Positions 1-6,819 of a stretch of 16,241 nucleotides of DNA are shown piece after piece. The position numbers and the translations under genes were made by a program. Numbering within the stretch: position 1 is the stretch's first letter; each line of letters starts with the position of its first letter. The stretch comes from JBGQBN01 sp041494805 (GTDB lineage Bacteria; Acidobacteriota; Terriglobia; Terriglobales; Acidobacteriaceae): contig JBGQBN010000073.1 in assembly GCA_041494805.1 (NCBI GenBank), positions 1 through 16,241 of the forward strand. The letters run 5' to 3'. Under the pieces are notes generated by a model that was not told the DNA's origin, did no database searches, and was given only the letters and a program-made list of their open reading frames with translations.

Positions 1-222
1 ACCGACGTAGGTGCTTGCCTGAGTAGCGCATTCAGCGCCTACAACAGCCCAAGTTTGTATAAGGCGCTCGGCCCTAACAGCAACACCTTCGCTGGCACCT
101 TGGCTCGAGCCTGCTGCGCGGACATGGTACCGAAGCCGCCGGAGCTGGGCACGGTTCCAGGCTGGGATGACTCGCCTGCGCCACCGCGAAAAGGGGTATG
201 TCCACAGGCGCCATCATGTTGA
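1..222 (+). CDS. 3' end of an unidentified eCIS-cluster protein with a GPNSNTF motif (partial)
   Basis: An open frame runs in from the left edge and ends at TGA 220-222, giving the last 73 residues of a protein. The visible part has a KALGPNSNTFAGTLARACC segment (residues 21-39) and a Pro-rich tail with a WDD motif and two late cysteines, ending in SC. From memory, a GPNSN[TS]F segment of this kind occurs in the C-terminal parts of proteins encoded in eCIS clusters, some carrying an N-terminal DUF4157 (eCIS core) domain, but that domain would lie outside the window and cannot be confirmed. The next reading frame starts 9 bases later in the same direction, so it belongs to the same transcription unit. 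It could be a structural, processing or payload protein; I cannot decide which. Coding status is well supported by the frame and position, function is not. Confidence 0.6.
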   Translation, partial: TDVGACLSSAFSAYNSPSLYKALGPNSNTFAGTLARACCADMVPKPPELGTVPGWDDSPAPPRKGVCPQAPSC

Positions 223-226
223 GGAG
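221..226 (+). promoter_or_regulatory. Shine-Dalgarno GAGGAG for the 232 small ORF
   Basis: GAGGAG lies 5 bases before the GTG at 232 and overlaps the tail of the upstream stop codon TGA 220-222. It is a strong match to the 16S anti-SD and is the main reason to take the very short GTG-initiated frame seriously, because the ATG at 327 has only a distant AAGGA (308-312) of its own. Confidence 0.5.
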
Positions 227-231
227 ATCAA

Positions 232-330
232 GTGGAGGTCGCTCTTGAAGTAAACCTGCAGCCAACAAAAGGATCGTACCGGCTCAAAGAGCCAAACAGC
301 GAATTGCAAGGACAACAAGACATCGCATGA
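232..330 (+). CDS. possible 32-residue small protein, translationally coupled to the tube gene
   Basis: A GTG-initiated frame of 32 codons ends at TGA 328-330 and overlaps the ATG of the next gene (327) by the ATGA arrangement used at five other junctions of this operon. It has a good SD (221-226). The predicted peptide is polar and mixed-charge (starts MEVALEVNLQPTKG, ends QGQQDIA), with no signal peptide, membrane segment or cysteine. Its place directly before the tube/LysM genes corresponds to the position of the small afp6/pvc6 gene in Afp/PVC clusters, which encodes a peptide of about 60 residues. I see no clear sequence match, so this is a positional analogy only. The alternative is a leader that only delivers ribosomes to the weakly initiated 327 gene. 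Confidence 0.4.
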   Translation: MEVALEVNLQPTKGSYRLKEPNSELQGQQDIA

Positions 331-989
331 CTACTTTTCCCGGTTCACCGCGCATTCTCAAGGGTGGCATCGTGCTGCTCAATCCGGACACGTTCAGCGT
401 GCTGCCGAACGGGATCATTGTGCTGCAGTACAACCCGGACACGTTGTCGCGCACGCTGAAGATCCAGGGCGCGGAGGAAGGCGGCGATCGTTCCGAGGCA
501 TTGCGGCTGAAAGGGCCGCCGGTCGAGACTTTCAAGCTGGACGCAGAAATCGATGCCACCGACCAGTTGGAGTTTCCCGACCAGAATGCCAACACGGTGC
601 AGAATGGCATTTTCCCGCAACTCACGGCGCTGGAGACGATCGTTTATCCGGCCAGCGCGACGCTGCAGAACAATTTCAACCTGGCGCAGACCGGGGTGCT
701 CGAGATCATGCCCATGCAGGCGCCCATGACTCTGTTCGTGTGGAGCGCGAACCGCATCGTTCCGGTGCGGTTCACCGACTTCAGTATTACGGAGGAGGCG
801 TTCGATCCTACGCTCAATCCCATTCGCGCCAAAGTGAGTTTGGGAATGCGCGTGCTGAGCATCGACGACCTGAGTTTCACCGAGAAGGGCGGCAGCCTCT
901 ACATGGTGTACCAGCAACAGAAGGAGAGTCTGGCCAAGATGTATCGGGGCGGCACGTTCGCCGCCCTGGGAATCCGAGGAATTCCATGA
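327..989 (+). CDS. contractile injection system tube-type protein (CIS_tube domain, Afp7 N-terminal half)
   Basis: 220 residues matching the CIS_tube type of domain, which in Afp7/Pvc7 forms the N-terminal half of the protein joining the inner tube to the hub. Signatures: an LQYNPDTLSRTL strand (residues 33-44, the F/Y-NP-x-x-x-S-R/K pattern), ALRLKGPPVETFKLDAEID (58-76), and FVWSANRIVPVRFTDFSITE (137-156) followed by an EEAFDPTLNPIRAKV stretch, as in tail-tube adaptor proteins. No signal peptide or membrane segment; it should act in the assembling particle in the cytoplasm. Start: ATG 327 overlaps the preceding small frame. Its stop TGA 987-989 overlaps the ATG of the LysM gene, so the two halves of an Afp7-like protein are separate but coupled here. 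Family assignment is from recognition of the motif pattern; exact placement in the tube stack is inferred. Confidence 0.85.
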   Translation: MTTFPGSPRILKGGIVLLNPDTFSVLPNGIIVLQYNPDTLSRTLKIQGAEEGGDRSEALRLKGPPVETFKLDAEIDATDQLEFPDQNANTVQNGIFPQLTALETIVYPASATLQNNFNLAQTGVLEIMPMQAPMTLFVWSANRIVPVRFTDFSITEEAFDPTLNPIRAKVSLGMRVLSIDDLSFTEKGGSLYMVYQQQKESLAKMYRGGTFAALGIRGIP

Positions 990-1360
990 GCAACGGAATG
1001 CCCACTGATCCGGTACAAGCGATGTTGGCGCAGACGTCGCTGAAGAACACTCTCTTCACCGCCACCAGCCGGTATTTCGGGATCGATACCGAGACGATGA
1101 TTACGGCGGACGGGAGGACCCTCATCTATCTGCGCCGCCGTTTTCTGCCGTCGCCAGCGAGCTTCCAATTGCTGCAGGAGCACACCGTGACTCAAGGTGA
1201 GCGCTTGGACAACATCGCGGCCAAGTTCTTGGGGGACCCCGAGCTGTTCTGGCGGATTGCGGACGCCAACAACGCCATGCGGCCCGAGGAGCTCGTCGAA
1301 ACCATCGGGCGCAGGATACGCATCACCTTGCCGGCAGGGATTTCCGGGACACCGTTATGA
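986..1360 (+). CDS. LysM-domain baseplate/hub adaptor (Afp7 C-terminal half, gpX/gp53-like)
   Basis: 124 residues. Residues 1-60 are an uncharacterised N-terminal part containing RYFGIDTETM and a basic YLRRRFLP segment. Residues 63-116 form a LysM repeat (HTVTQGERLDNIAAKFLGDP, then the W-x-x-IADANN core, ending in GRRIRITLP). In phage tails and CIS this LysM family does not bind cell wall but holds hub and wedge together, as in P2 gpX or the C-terminus of Afp7. Start: ATG 986 is chosen because GAGGA (976-980) precedes it and the ATGA overlap with the tube gene is typical for this operon; an open frame continues upstream but would lie inside the tube gene. The stop TGA 1358-1360 overlaps the next start. 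Function is inferred from the family and order, with high confidence in the domain. Confidence 0.87.
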   Translation: MSNGMPTDPVQAMLAQTSLKNTLFTATSRYFGIDTETMITADGRTLIYLRRRFLPSPASFQLLQEHTVTQGERLDNIAAKFLGDPELFWRIADANNAMRPEELVETIGRRIRITLPAGISGTPL

Positions 1361-2484
1361 ATCGAGGCTTCTACCTGACGCTGATGATGGGATCGTTCAC
1401 GGCGAGCCCGGTGCCCCAGCCCGTCATTGAGGCGCTAACGGAAGTGCAGGTGACTTCGACAATGGGCGGCCAGGGCGGATTTCAGCTCAAGTTCACGCTG
1501 GGCAAGCAGTCGGCGATCCAGCAAATGCTAGTCTCAGGATTCTTCGATCCCCGTACGCGCGTCATCATTGCAGTTACGGTCAACGGCTCCACCGAAATTC
1601 TGATGGACGGGATCATCACCCGGCAAGACTTCACCCCGAGCAGTTCCCCAGGGAAGTCAACCCTGACCATCACCGGGCTCGATCTTACCGCGCTCATGGA
1701 TCTTCTGGATCTCACCGGCATTCCTTATCCTGCTTTGCCGCTGTTTGTCATTGTGGAGCTCATCCTGGCGAAGTACGCGGTGCTGGGTGTGATCCCGTTG
1801 GCTCTGCCCACGATCCTCAGTTTTGTCGCCAACCCGCTGGAGGAGTTTTCCAAGCAACAAGGAACGGACTACGCCTTTGTGACCAGCTTGGCGCAGAGCG
1901 TGGGGGCCGTTTTCTATCTGGACCCCGGACCACAGCCGGGAATGAGCATGGCGTACTGGGGCCCGGATCTCACGCGGTTGTTAGGGGGCATGCAACCGGC
2001 CCTCAGCATTAACTTCGACGCTACCTCGAACATCGATTCTCTGAGCTTCTCCTACGATGGAACGTTAGCTACACAGTACCTGGTGACCATCATTGAGCCC
2101 AACAGCAAGATCCCAATCCCTATTCCCCTGCCCAACATTGACATATTGAAGCCGCGACTGGCGGCCCAAGCTCCGCCGGTTCTAAAGACGCAGCAATTGA
2201 CACCCATTGCTGATGAGAAGCCGGTTCGGGGCGCGCTGATCGCGTTGGGCAAGCTGTTCGACACTGCTGACGTCATCAGTGCCAGTGGGAGCCTCGATGT
2301 GCTGCGCTACGGGCGTGTGTTCAAGGCGCGGCAGCTGGCGGCAGTGCGGGGAGGGGGCACGTACTATGACGGCCAGTACTACGTGAAAAGTGTCACCCAT
2401 AACATCAAGCGGGGCGAGTACAAGCAAAGCTTCACTCTCGCCCGGGGCGGCGTGGGGTCGTCCGTTTCCACGGTGAGCGTATGA
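1357..2484 (+). CDS. phage late control gpD / gp27-like hub protein (N-terminal half of a split VgrG)
   Basis: 375 residues of the gpD-type hub family, the trimeric ring under the spike that continues the inner tube. N-terminal beta-rich part has GGFQLKFTLGKQS (about 40-52) and a DGIITRQDF stretch (84-92). A long hydrophobic segment at 126-157 followed by QQGTDYAFVTSLAQ (167-180) is usual in this family and is not a signal peptide. The C-terminal YDGQYYVKSVTHNIKRG (337-353) and the EYKQSFTLAR that follows are the hallmark end of gpD-like proteins. The gp5-like OB-fold is not fused as in VgrG/Afp8 but is the next gene, joined by the ATGA overlap at 2481-2484. Upstream it overlaps the LysM stop. 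It would act in the baseplate hub; identification is strong. Confidence 0.9.
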   Translation: MNRGFYLTLMMGSFTASPVPQPVIEALTEVQVTSTMGGQGGFQLKFTLGKQSAIQQMLVSGFFDPRTRVIIAVTVNGSTEILMDGIITRQDFTPSSSPGKSTLTITGLDLTALMDLLDLTGIPYPALPLFVIVELILAKYAVLGVIPLALPTILSFVANPLEEFSKQQGTDYAFVTSLAQSVGAVFYLDPGPQPGMSMAYWGPDLTRLLGGMQPALSINFDATSNIDSLSFSYDGTLATQYLVTIIEPNSKIPIPIPLPNIDILKPRLAAQAPPVLKTQQLTPIADEKPVRGALIALGKLFDTADVISASGSLDVLRYGRVFKARQLAAVRGGGTYYDGQYYVKSVTHNIKRGEYKQSFTLARGGVGSSVSTVSV

Positions 2485-2996
2485 AATCAGGGCCCAAATA
2501 TTACGGCATTTACCGTGGCACGGTGGTGAACAACATCGATCCGCTGCAGATCGGGCGCATTACGGCGCTGGTGCCGGATGTCAGCGGCCCCACTCCCACC
2601 ACATTTGCCATGCCAGCCGTACCTATTGCGGGCAAGCAAATGGGGACGTTTTTCGTGCCCCAAGTGGGTTCCGGAGTATGGGTGCAGTTCGAGGCCGGCG
2701 ACCCTGACCGGCCGGTCTGGATGGGGGGCTGGTGGGGTTTGGCGGCGGAGCTGCCGGCTTTGGCGCTGGCGGGGGTTCCGGGCGACCCGAACATTGTGAT
2801 TCAAACGATGCTGCAGAACTGCATCGTCGTCAGCGACCTAGCCGGACCGACCGGCGGCATCATGCTGAAGAGCACGACCGGCGCCAGTATTATCGTCAAC
2901 GATACCGGGATCTACATCCAGAATGGTAAGGGAGCCAGCATCGTCATGACGGGACCGACGGTAACCATCAACCAGGGGGCGTTGGTAGTGGTATGA
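2481..2996 (+). CDS. gpV / gp5-like OB-fold spike protein (C-terminal half of a split VgrG)
   Basis: 171 residues. Residues about 6-85 are a gp5/gpV-type OB fold: YRGTVVNNIDPLQIGRITALVP, then the diagnostic PQVGSGVWVQFEAGDPDRP and VWMGGWW (60-85). Residues 125-171 are short beta repeats (GIMLKSTTGASIIVNDTG, GASIVMTGPTVTINQG) that should make a short triangular beta-helix ending in a hydrophobic ALVVV. This is the trimeric spike stem sitting on the gpD hub and carrying the PAAR-like tip encoded next. No lysozyme domain, unlike T4 gp5, as expected for an injection system rather than a phage. The start overlaps the gpD stop; the gene is followed by a 22-base gap containing the SD of the tip gene. 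Confidence 0.9.
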   Translation: MKSGPKYYGIYRGTVVNNIDPLQIGRITALVPDVSGPTPTTFAMPAVPIAGKQMGTFFVPQVGSGVWVQFEAGDPDRPVWMGGWWGLAAELPALALAGVPGDPNIVIQTMLQNCIVVSDLAGPTGGIMLKSTTGASIIVNDTGIYIQNGKGASIVMTGPTVTINQGALVVV

Positions 2997-3018
2997 GGAG
3001 CGGGAGTGGGAGGAACCG

Positions 3019-3342
3019 ATGCCGGGTTTTCTAGTTCACGTGGGTGCAACTGTGACCTGCGCGCACGGCGGGCAGGCGCAGCCCACGGTTCCCAATCCGA
3101 GGGTGACGGTCACGGGCCAGCCCACGGTGACGATTGCCGGTCCTTATGTAGTGGCGGGCTGCGCATTTCCGCCGCCACCGGCAGCCAATGGACCGTGCGT
3201 GACCGCACAGTGGCTGGTGGGGTCGACACGGGTGACGTCGAACGGGCAGCCGCTGGTGGTGCTTAGCAGCCAGGCGATCTGCGCGCCGACGGGTACGCCA
3301 CTCTTGATTTTAGTCACGCAAACGCGGGTTACAGCGATTTAG
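3019..3342 (+). CDS. PAAR-like spike tip protein with four cysteines
   Basis: 107 residues of a PAAR-like tip family found in eCIS clusters next to the spike gene. The layout is VTCAHGGQAQ (12-21), PNPRVTVTGQPTV (25-37), a VAGCAF motif, a PPPP turn and GPC (60), then STRVTSNGQPL and QAICAPTGTPLL. Cysteines are at 14, 48, 60 and 88, with histidines at 7 and 16. Canonical PAAR tips use three His and one Cys to bind a metal, so this Cys-rich set would be either a different metal site or two disulfides. Start ATG 3019 is preceded by GGGAGGA (3008-3014). It should sharpen the OB-fold spike that punctures the target membrane. Corresponds in position to Afp10, although the gp25 gene follows it here rather than preceding it. 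Confidence 0.82.
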   Translation: MPGFLVHVGATVTCAHGGQAQPTVPNPRVTVTGQPTVTIAGPYVVAGCAFPPPPAANGPCVTAQWLVGSTRVTSNGQPLVVLSSQAICAPTGTPLLILVTQTRVTAI

Positions 3343-3365
3343 CAGCAGATTGAAAGATGTGAAAC

Positions 3366-3725
3366 ATGAATATTGACTTTCCATTTCAGTATGACAGGCG
3401 GGGCCGGACCGCCGCTACCGATGATGACGATCATATCCGCGACATGATTGAGGAACTGCTCTTCACCAATCCGGGCGAGCGCGTGAACCGGCCAGATTTT
3501 GGCAGTGGCCTGCTGCAGATGGTGTTTGCGCCGAACAGTCCGGAGTTGGCGGCAGCGCTGCAATTCACCATGCAAGCGGCGCTGCAGCGGTACCTCGGCG
3601 ATCTGATTGATTTGCAGTCGCTGCAGGTGAGCGCTGAGGAAGCCACGCTGAGCGTGGCCGTGAAGTACATCGTCAAGCGGAGTTCCGAAGTCCGCTCGGA
3701 AACTTTTGTGCGTAGCGCACCCTAG
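3366..3725 (+). CDS. gp25-family baseplate wedge protein
   Basis: 119 residues, the usual length of the gp25/gpW (TssE-like) family. The family motif is present: DHIRDMIEELLFTNPGERVNRPDFGSGL (residues 22-49), including the ER-x3-PxFG pattern, then ALQRYLGDLIDLQSLQVSAEE. gp25 sits at the wedge-sheath junction and starts sheath polymerisation, so it works with the J-type proteins encoded next. The start has only a weak GAAAG upstream, but no better start preserves the motif at its normal depth. It follows the PAAR-like gene after 23 bases and is followed by a 52-base spacer that contains a strong GC hairpin. Confidence 0.93.
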   Translation: MNIDFPFQYDRRGRTAATDDDDHIRDMIEELLFTNPGERVNRPDFGSGLLQMVFAPNSPELAAALQFTMQAALQRYLGDLIDLQSLQVSAEEATLSVAVKYIVKRSSEVRSETFVRSAP

Positions 3726-3739
3726 AGCAAGCTGGAACA

Positions 3740-3766
3740 CCGGCGGCGCGCGGACGCCGCCGCCGG
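3740..3766 (+). promoter_or_regulatory. GC hairpin in the gp25-J spacer overlapping the J gene SD
   Basis: CCGGCGGCG (3740-3748) is an exact inverted match to CGCCGCCGG (3758-3766), with a 9-base loop. The last two bases of the 3' arm are the first two of the GGGGAG SD (3765-3770) for the ATG at 3778. There is no T-run, so it is not a normal Rho-independent terminator. It could damp translation of the first J-type protein relative to gp25, or mark an mRNA processing/stability point. Structure is seen; role is inferred. Confidence 0.45.
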
Positions 3767-3770
3767 GGAG
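3765..3770 (+). promoter_or_regulatory. Shine-Dalgarno GGGGAG setting the start at 3778
   Basis: GGGGAG lies 7 bases before ATG 3778. The open frame extends upstream to an ATG at 3706, but that start would overlap the end of gp25 and has no comparable SD, so 3778 is preferred. Confidence 0.55.
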
Positions 3771-3777
3771 CGTTGTC

Positions 3778-6700
3778 ATGAGCGATGCTGAATTGAGCTG
3801 CCGCGAAGAAAACCGCCGCGAAAAGGTGCGGGCCACAAGGCTGTTCGGCCTGGACTACGTCGAAATCGCGACTGATGACCAGCGTACCCTGCGCGTCCAT
3901 TTTCTGGGCAAGGCGCCGGCACAGATCGAGCAGGAAAACCTGCGCCTTGCGGGCGGCCGCCGCATTCGCGACGTGCAGATCAAGGACCTGAGGGTTCATC
4001 GCCTCACCGACCCGACTCGAGATGACTTCCTGGAAGTAACGGTTAACAAGGCGGGTGACTTTTCCGCCTACACGCTGAGCGTCGTGGAACCCGACGGTTC
4101 GGAAGATCCCGGGCCCATGAAGGGTTTTGACCCTCGGTATGCAAAGGTGGATTTCAGCTTCAAGGCTGGGTGTCCGAGCGACCTTGATTGCAAGCAGCCG
4201 TGCGTGTGTCCGCCTCCGGAGCGTAAGCAGCCGGAGATCAACTATCTCGCCAAGGACTATCAGAGCTTCCGCCAGTTGATCCTCGACCGGCTGGCCTTGA
4301 TTATGCCTGCCTGGCAAGAGACCCATGCTCCCGACCTGGGGATTGCCCTGGTCGAACTGCTGGCCTATACGGGCGACTACCTGAGTTATTACCAGGACGC
4401 CGTCGCTACGGAGGCGTATCTGGGCACGGCGCGGCAACGCATCTCCGTACGCCGGCATGCCCGCCTGGTGGACTACTCCATGCACGAGGGTTGCAACGCA
4501 CGCGCATGGGTGACCATCGAGACCGATGAAGATCGTCACTTCAATCCCGAGGAGATATATTTCATCACTGGCTTTCCCGGTGCGCCGGAAACACACGTCC
4601 TCAATTCCCGCGAACTGGTCAACGTGCCCGCTTCGAGCTACGAGAGGTTCGAGCCGCTTTGGGCAAACAACAGTCCGCCGATTTACTTGTGGGAAGCACA
4701 CAATAGAATTTGTTTCTACACCTGGGGCGATTGTGAATGCTGCCTCGCGCCGGGAGCAACCTCCGCAACACTGATTGACAAGTGGGTTCCCCCGCCGGTG
4801 ACCGAAGCAGATGACCCGGGAAGTACACCGACACAGCCCGGCACAGCGCCGGGCGTCACGGCTGCGATGCGGGCGGCGGCTACGCTTGCGGCAGCAGCAC
4901 CCGCTCCCACGGACAGTGACGGTCCGCCGGGCACAGTCCGCGCGTTGCATCTGGGTGTGGGCGACGTTCTCATCCTGGAAGAGATCCTCGGGCCGAAAAC
5001 CGGGGTCAAGGAAGACGCGGATCCAAACCATCGTCAGGCGGTGCGGTTGACCAAGGTCACGCCGTCGGTGGATCCTCTGTATCATCCGCAGGACCCGAAG
5101 TTCGGCCAACCCATTGTCGCGGTTGAGTGGGCCGCGGAAGATGCGCTCAGGTTTACGCTCTGCATTTCTTCTCAAGAGCCGTCCCCCGACTGCGCTTGCA
5201 TGGAGAACGTCAGTGTGGCGCGCGGCAACGTCGTCCTGGTCGACAACGGTTTCGGCACGAGCGAGGAGCCGGGCACGGTTCCGACCCGGTCCACCACTCC
5301 ACGCTGCCCCACCCATTGTGAGCCCGCCCAAGTGGAGATTATCCCCGGGCAGTACAGTCCAACGCTCACACAAAGACCATTGACTTTCAGCCAGCCGCTG
5401 CCGCCGCCGTGTTCGGCGGCTGAACTCATCGTGCAAGACCCGCGCCAGGCGTTGCCCTGGATCTCGCTATCCAGCATTCCGGCCGGAGTATGCGCCAGCA
5501 CAGCTCCACCGCCGCCCGCGCCGGGTGGCGAGACGCCGGTTCCCGAAGCAGAGCAACAGCCGAGAGTACCCGCGGAGCCTTGTGACGTGCCGTCGCTATT
5601 TACCTTCGCCGATCTGAACGACCCCACCGGTCTGGCTAAGAGCCTGGTTCACCCATCCGATGCGGGATCGCAGCTCCTCTACGCGCAACTTAGCCCTGCG
5701 ACCAAGCAGCTGCTTGCGAGCTACGACGGATCGAGTCCGATAAAGGACGAGTTGCGAACTGGACTGGTCAACGACCTGACTGGCTTGCTGGAAACATGGA
5801 CTCCCGTACTTGACCTGCTCGAAAGCGGACCGGATGACCGTAACTTCGTCGTGGAGATGGATGACGAAGGCTACGCGCACCTGCGTTTCGGCGACGGGGA
5901 ATTGGGCAGGCAACCCGAGGCCGGCACGGCGTTCCGCGCCCGCTATCGGCTGGGGAATGGCCCTTCCGGCAACGTGGGCGCAGGAACCATCACTTATCTG
6001 ATCTTACGAGAGGAAACGCTCTCGGGCGCTGTCCTGACGCCCCGCAATCCACTTCCCGCGAGCGGCGGGACGGATTCTGAACCGGTCGAGGAAGTGAAGC
6101 TCTTCGCGCCCTACACGTTCCGGACACAGCTGGAGCGCGCGATCACCGCGGACGACTACGCCACTATCGCTGAGGACAACAGCCGGCGGTGGGAAGCCCG
6201 GTCGGAACTGGCGGCCGTCAATCCTGAGTTCTGCGGCGCATCTTTCCGAAAATTGCAACGGGCAAAGGCTGTCCTGCGCTGGACGGGCAGCTGGTACACG
6301 ATGCTGGTGGCGGTTGACCCGGAGGGGACCGAAGATGCGGACCAGGAGTTGGTCGACGAAATCACCGCCTATCTGGAGCCATACCGCCGCATGGGATACG
6401 ACCTGCTGGTCGCGCCGGCGCAATACGTGCCTCTCGATGTTGTCCTCAAGGTCTGCGTGCTGCCGAACTATCTGCGGGGGCACGTGGAGGCGGCGCTGCT
6501 AGACGTCTTAAGCAATCGCGTCCTGCCCAACGGAAAGCTGGGCTTCTTCCACCCTGACAATCTGACCTTCGGCGAAGGTGTTTTCATGAGCCGTCTGGTG
6601 GCCGCAGCCCAATCCGTGCCCGGCGTGCGCGAGGTGACGGTGACACAGTTGGAGCGGTTCGAGATCAGCGAGCCTGCTCCGAATCAGGATCTGCCTGGCG

Positions 6701-6819
6701 AGGAATTGCCGCCAGGTTCGGTACTGGCTCTAGGGCCGCTTGAGATTGCACGCCTGGACAACGATCCGAACTTCCCCGAAAACGGGCGCCTGGTTCTTGA
6801 CATGCGAGGTGGAAGATGA
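3778..6819 (+). CDS. large putative baseplate assembly protein, J-type (Afp11-like)
   Basis: 1013 residues of the long 'putative baseplate assembly protein' family with a phage baseplate J-like region. Residues 1-120: beta-rich N-terminus with GLDYVEIATDDQ. 132-144: a CPSDLDCKQPCVC cysteine cluster. 156-240: the family hallmark NYLAKDYQSFRQLILDRLAL, then PDLGIALVELLAYTGDYLSYYQD and VRRHARLVDY. 310-490: Cys-containing part (WGDCECC, DCAC). About 690-880: J-like region with LRFGDGELGR, NGPSGNVGAGTI and the RAITADDYATIAE wedge motif. Two Pro/Ala-rich linkers (337-385 and 574-604) break the chain, and there are about 20 cysteines in total. It should form the baseplate wedge with gp25 and the next protein. 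Start ATG 3778 is chosen by its SD. The stop overlaps the next ATG (6816). Confidence 0.9.
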   Translation: MSDAELSCREENRREKVRATRLFGLDYVEIATDDQRTLRVHFLGKAPAQIEQENLRLAGGRRIRDVQIKDLRVHRLTDPTRDDFLEVTVNKAGDFSAYTLSVVEPDGSEDPGPMKGFDPRYAKVDFSFKAGCPSDLDCKQPCVCPPPERKQPEINYLAKDYQSFRQLILDRLALIMPAWQETHAPDLGIALVELLAYTGDYLSYYQDAVATEAYLGTARQRISVRRHARLVDYSMHEGCNARAWVTIETDEDRHFNPEEIYFITGFPGAPETHVLNSRELVNVPASSYERFEPLWANNSPPIYLWEAHNRICFYTWGDCECCLAPGATSATLIDKWVPPPVTEADDPGSTPTQPGTAPGVTAAMRAAATLAAAAPAPTDSDGPPGTVRALHLGVGDVLILEEILGPKTGVKEDADPNHRQAVRLTKVTPSVDPLYHPQDPKFGQPIVAVEWAAEDALRFTLCISSQEPSPDCACMENVSVARGNVVLVDNGFGTSEEPGTVPTRSTTPRCPTHCEPAQVEIIPGQYSPTLTQRPLTFSQPLPPPCSAAELIVQDPRQALPWISLSSIPAGVCASTAPPPPAPGGETPVPEAEQQPRVPAEPCDVPSLFTFADLNDPTGLAKSLVHPSDAGSQLLYAQLSPATKQLLASYDGSSPIKDELRTGLVNDLTGLLETWTPVLDLLESGPDDRNFVVEMDDEGYAHLRFGDGELGRQPEAGTAFRARYRLGNGPSGNVGAGTITYLILREETLSGAVLTPRNPLPASGGTDSEPVEEVKLFAPYTFRTQLERAITADDYATIAEDNSRRWEARSELAAVNPEFCGASFRKLQRAKAVLRWTGSWYTMLVAVDPEGTEDADQELVDEITAYLEPYRRMGYDLLVAPAQYVPLDVVLKVCVLPNYLRGHVEAALLDVLSNRVLPNGKLGFFHPDNLTFGEGVFMSRLVAAAQSVPGVREVTVTQLERFEISEPAPNQDLPGEELPPGSVLALGPLEIARLDNDPNFPENGRLVLDMRGGR

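Noticed and set aside
740..985. Upstream extension of the LysM gene
   Set aside because: The frame is open but overlaps the tube gene; the ATG at 986 has an SD and the ATGA overlap, and the upstream residues look like antisense/shadow sequence.
3673..5436. 587-codon open frame on the - strand
   Set aside because: It lies fully opposite the first J-type gene and the gp25 end, has no SD or domain, and its composition (Arg/His/Cys-rich) is that of a GC-rich antisense shadow.
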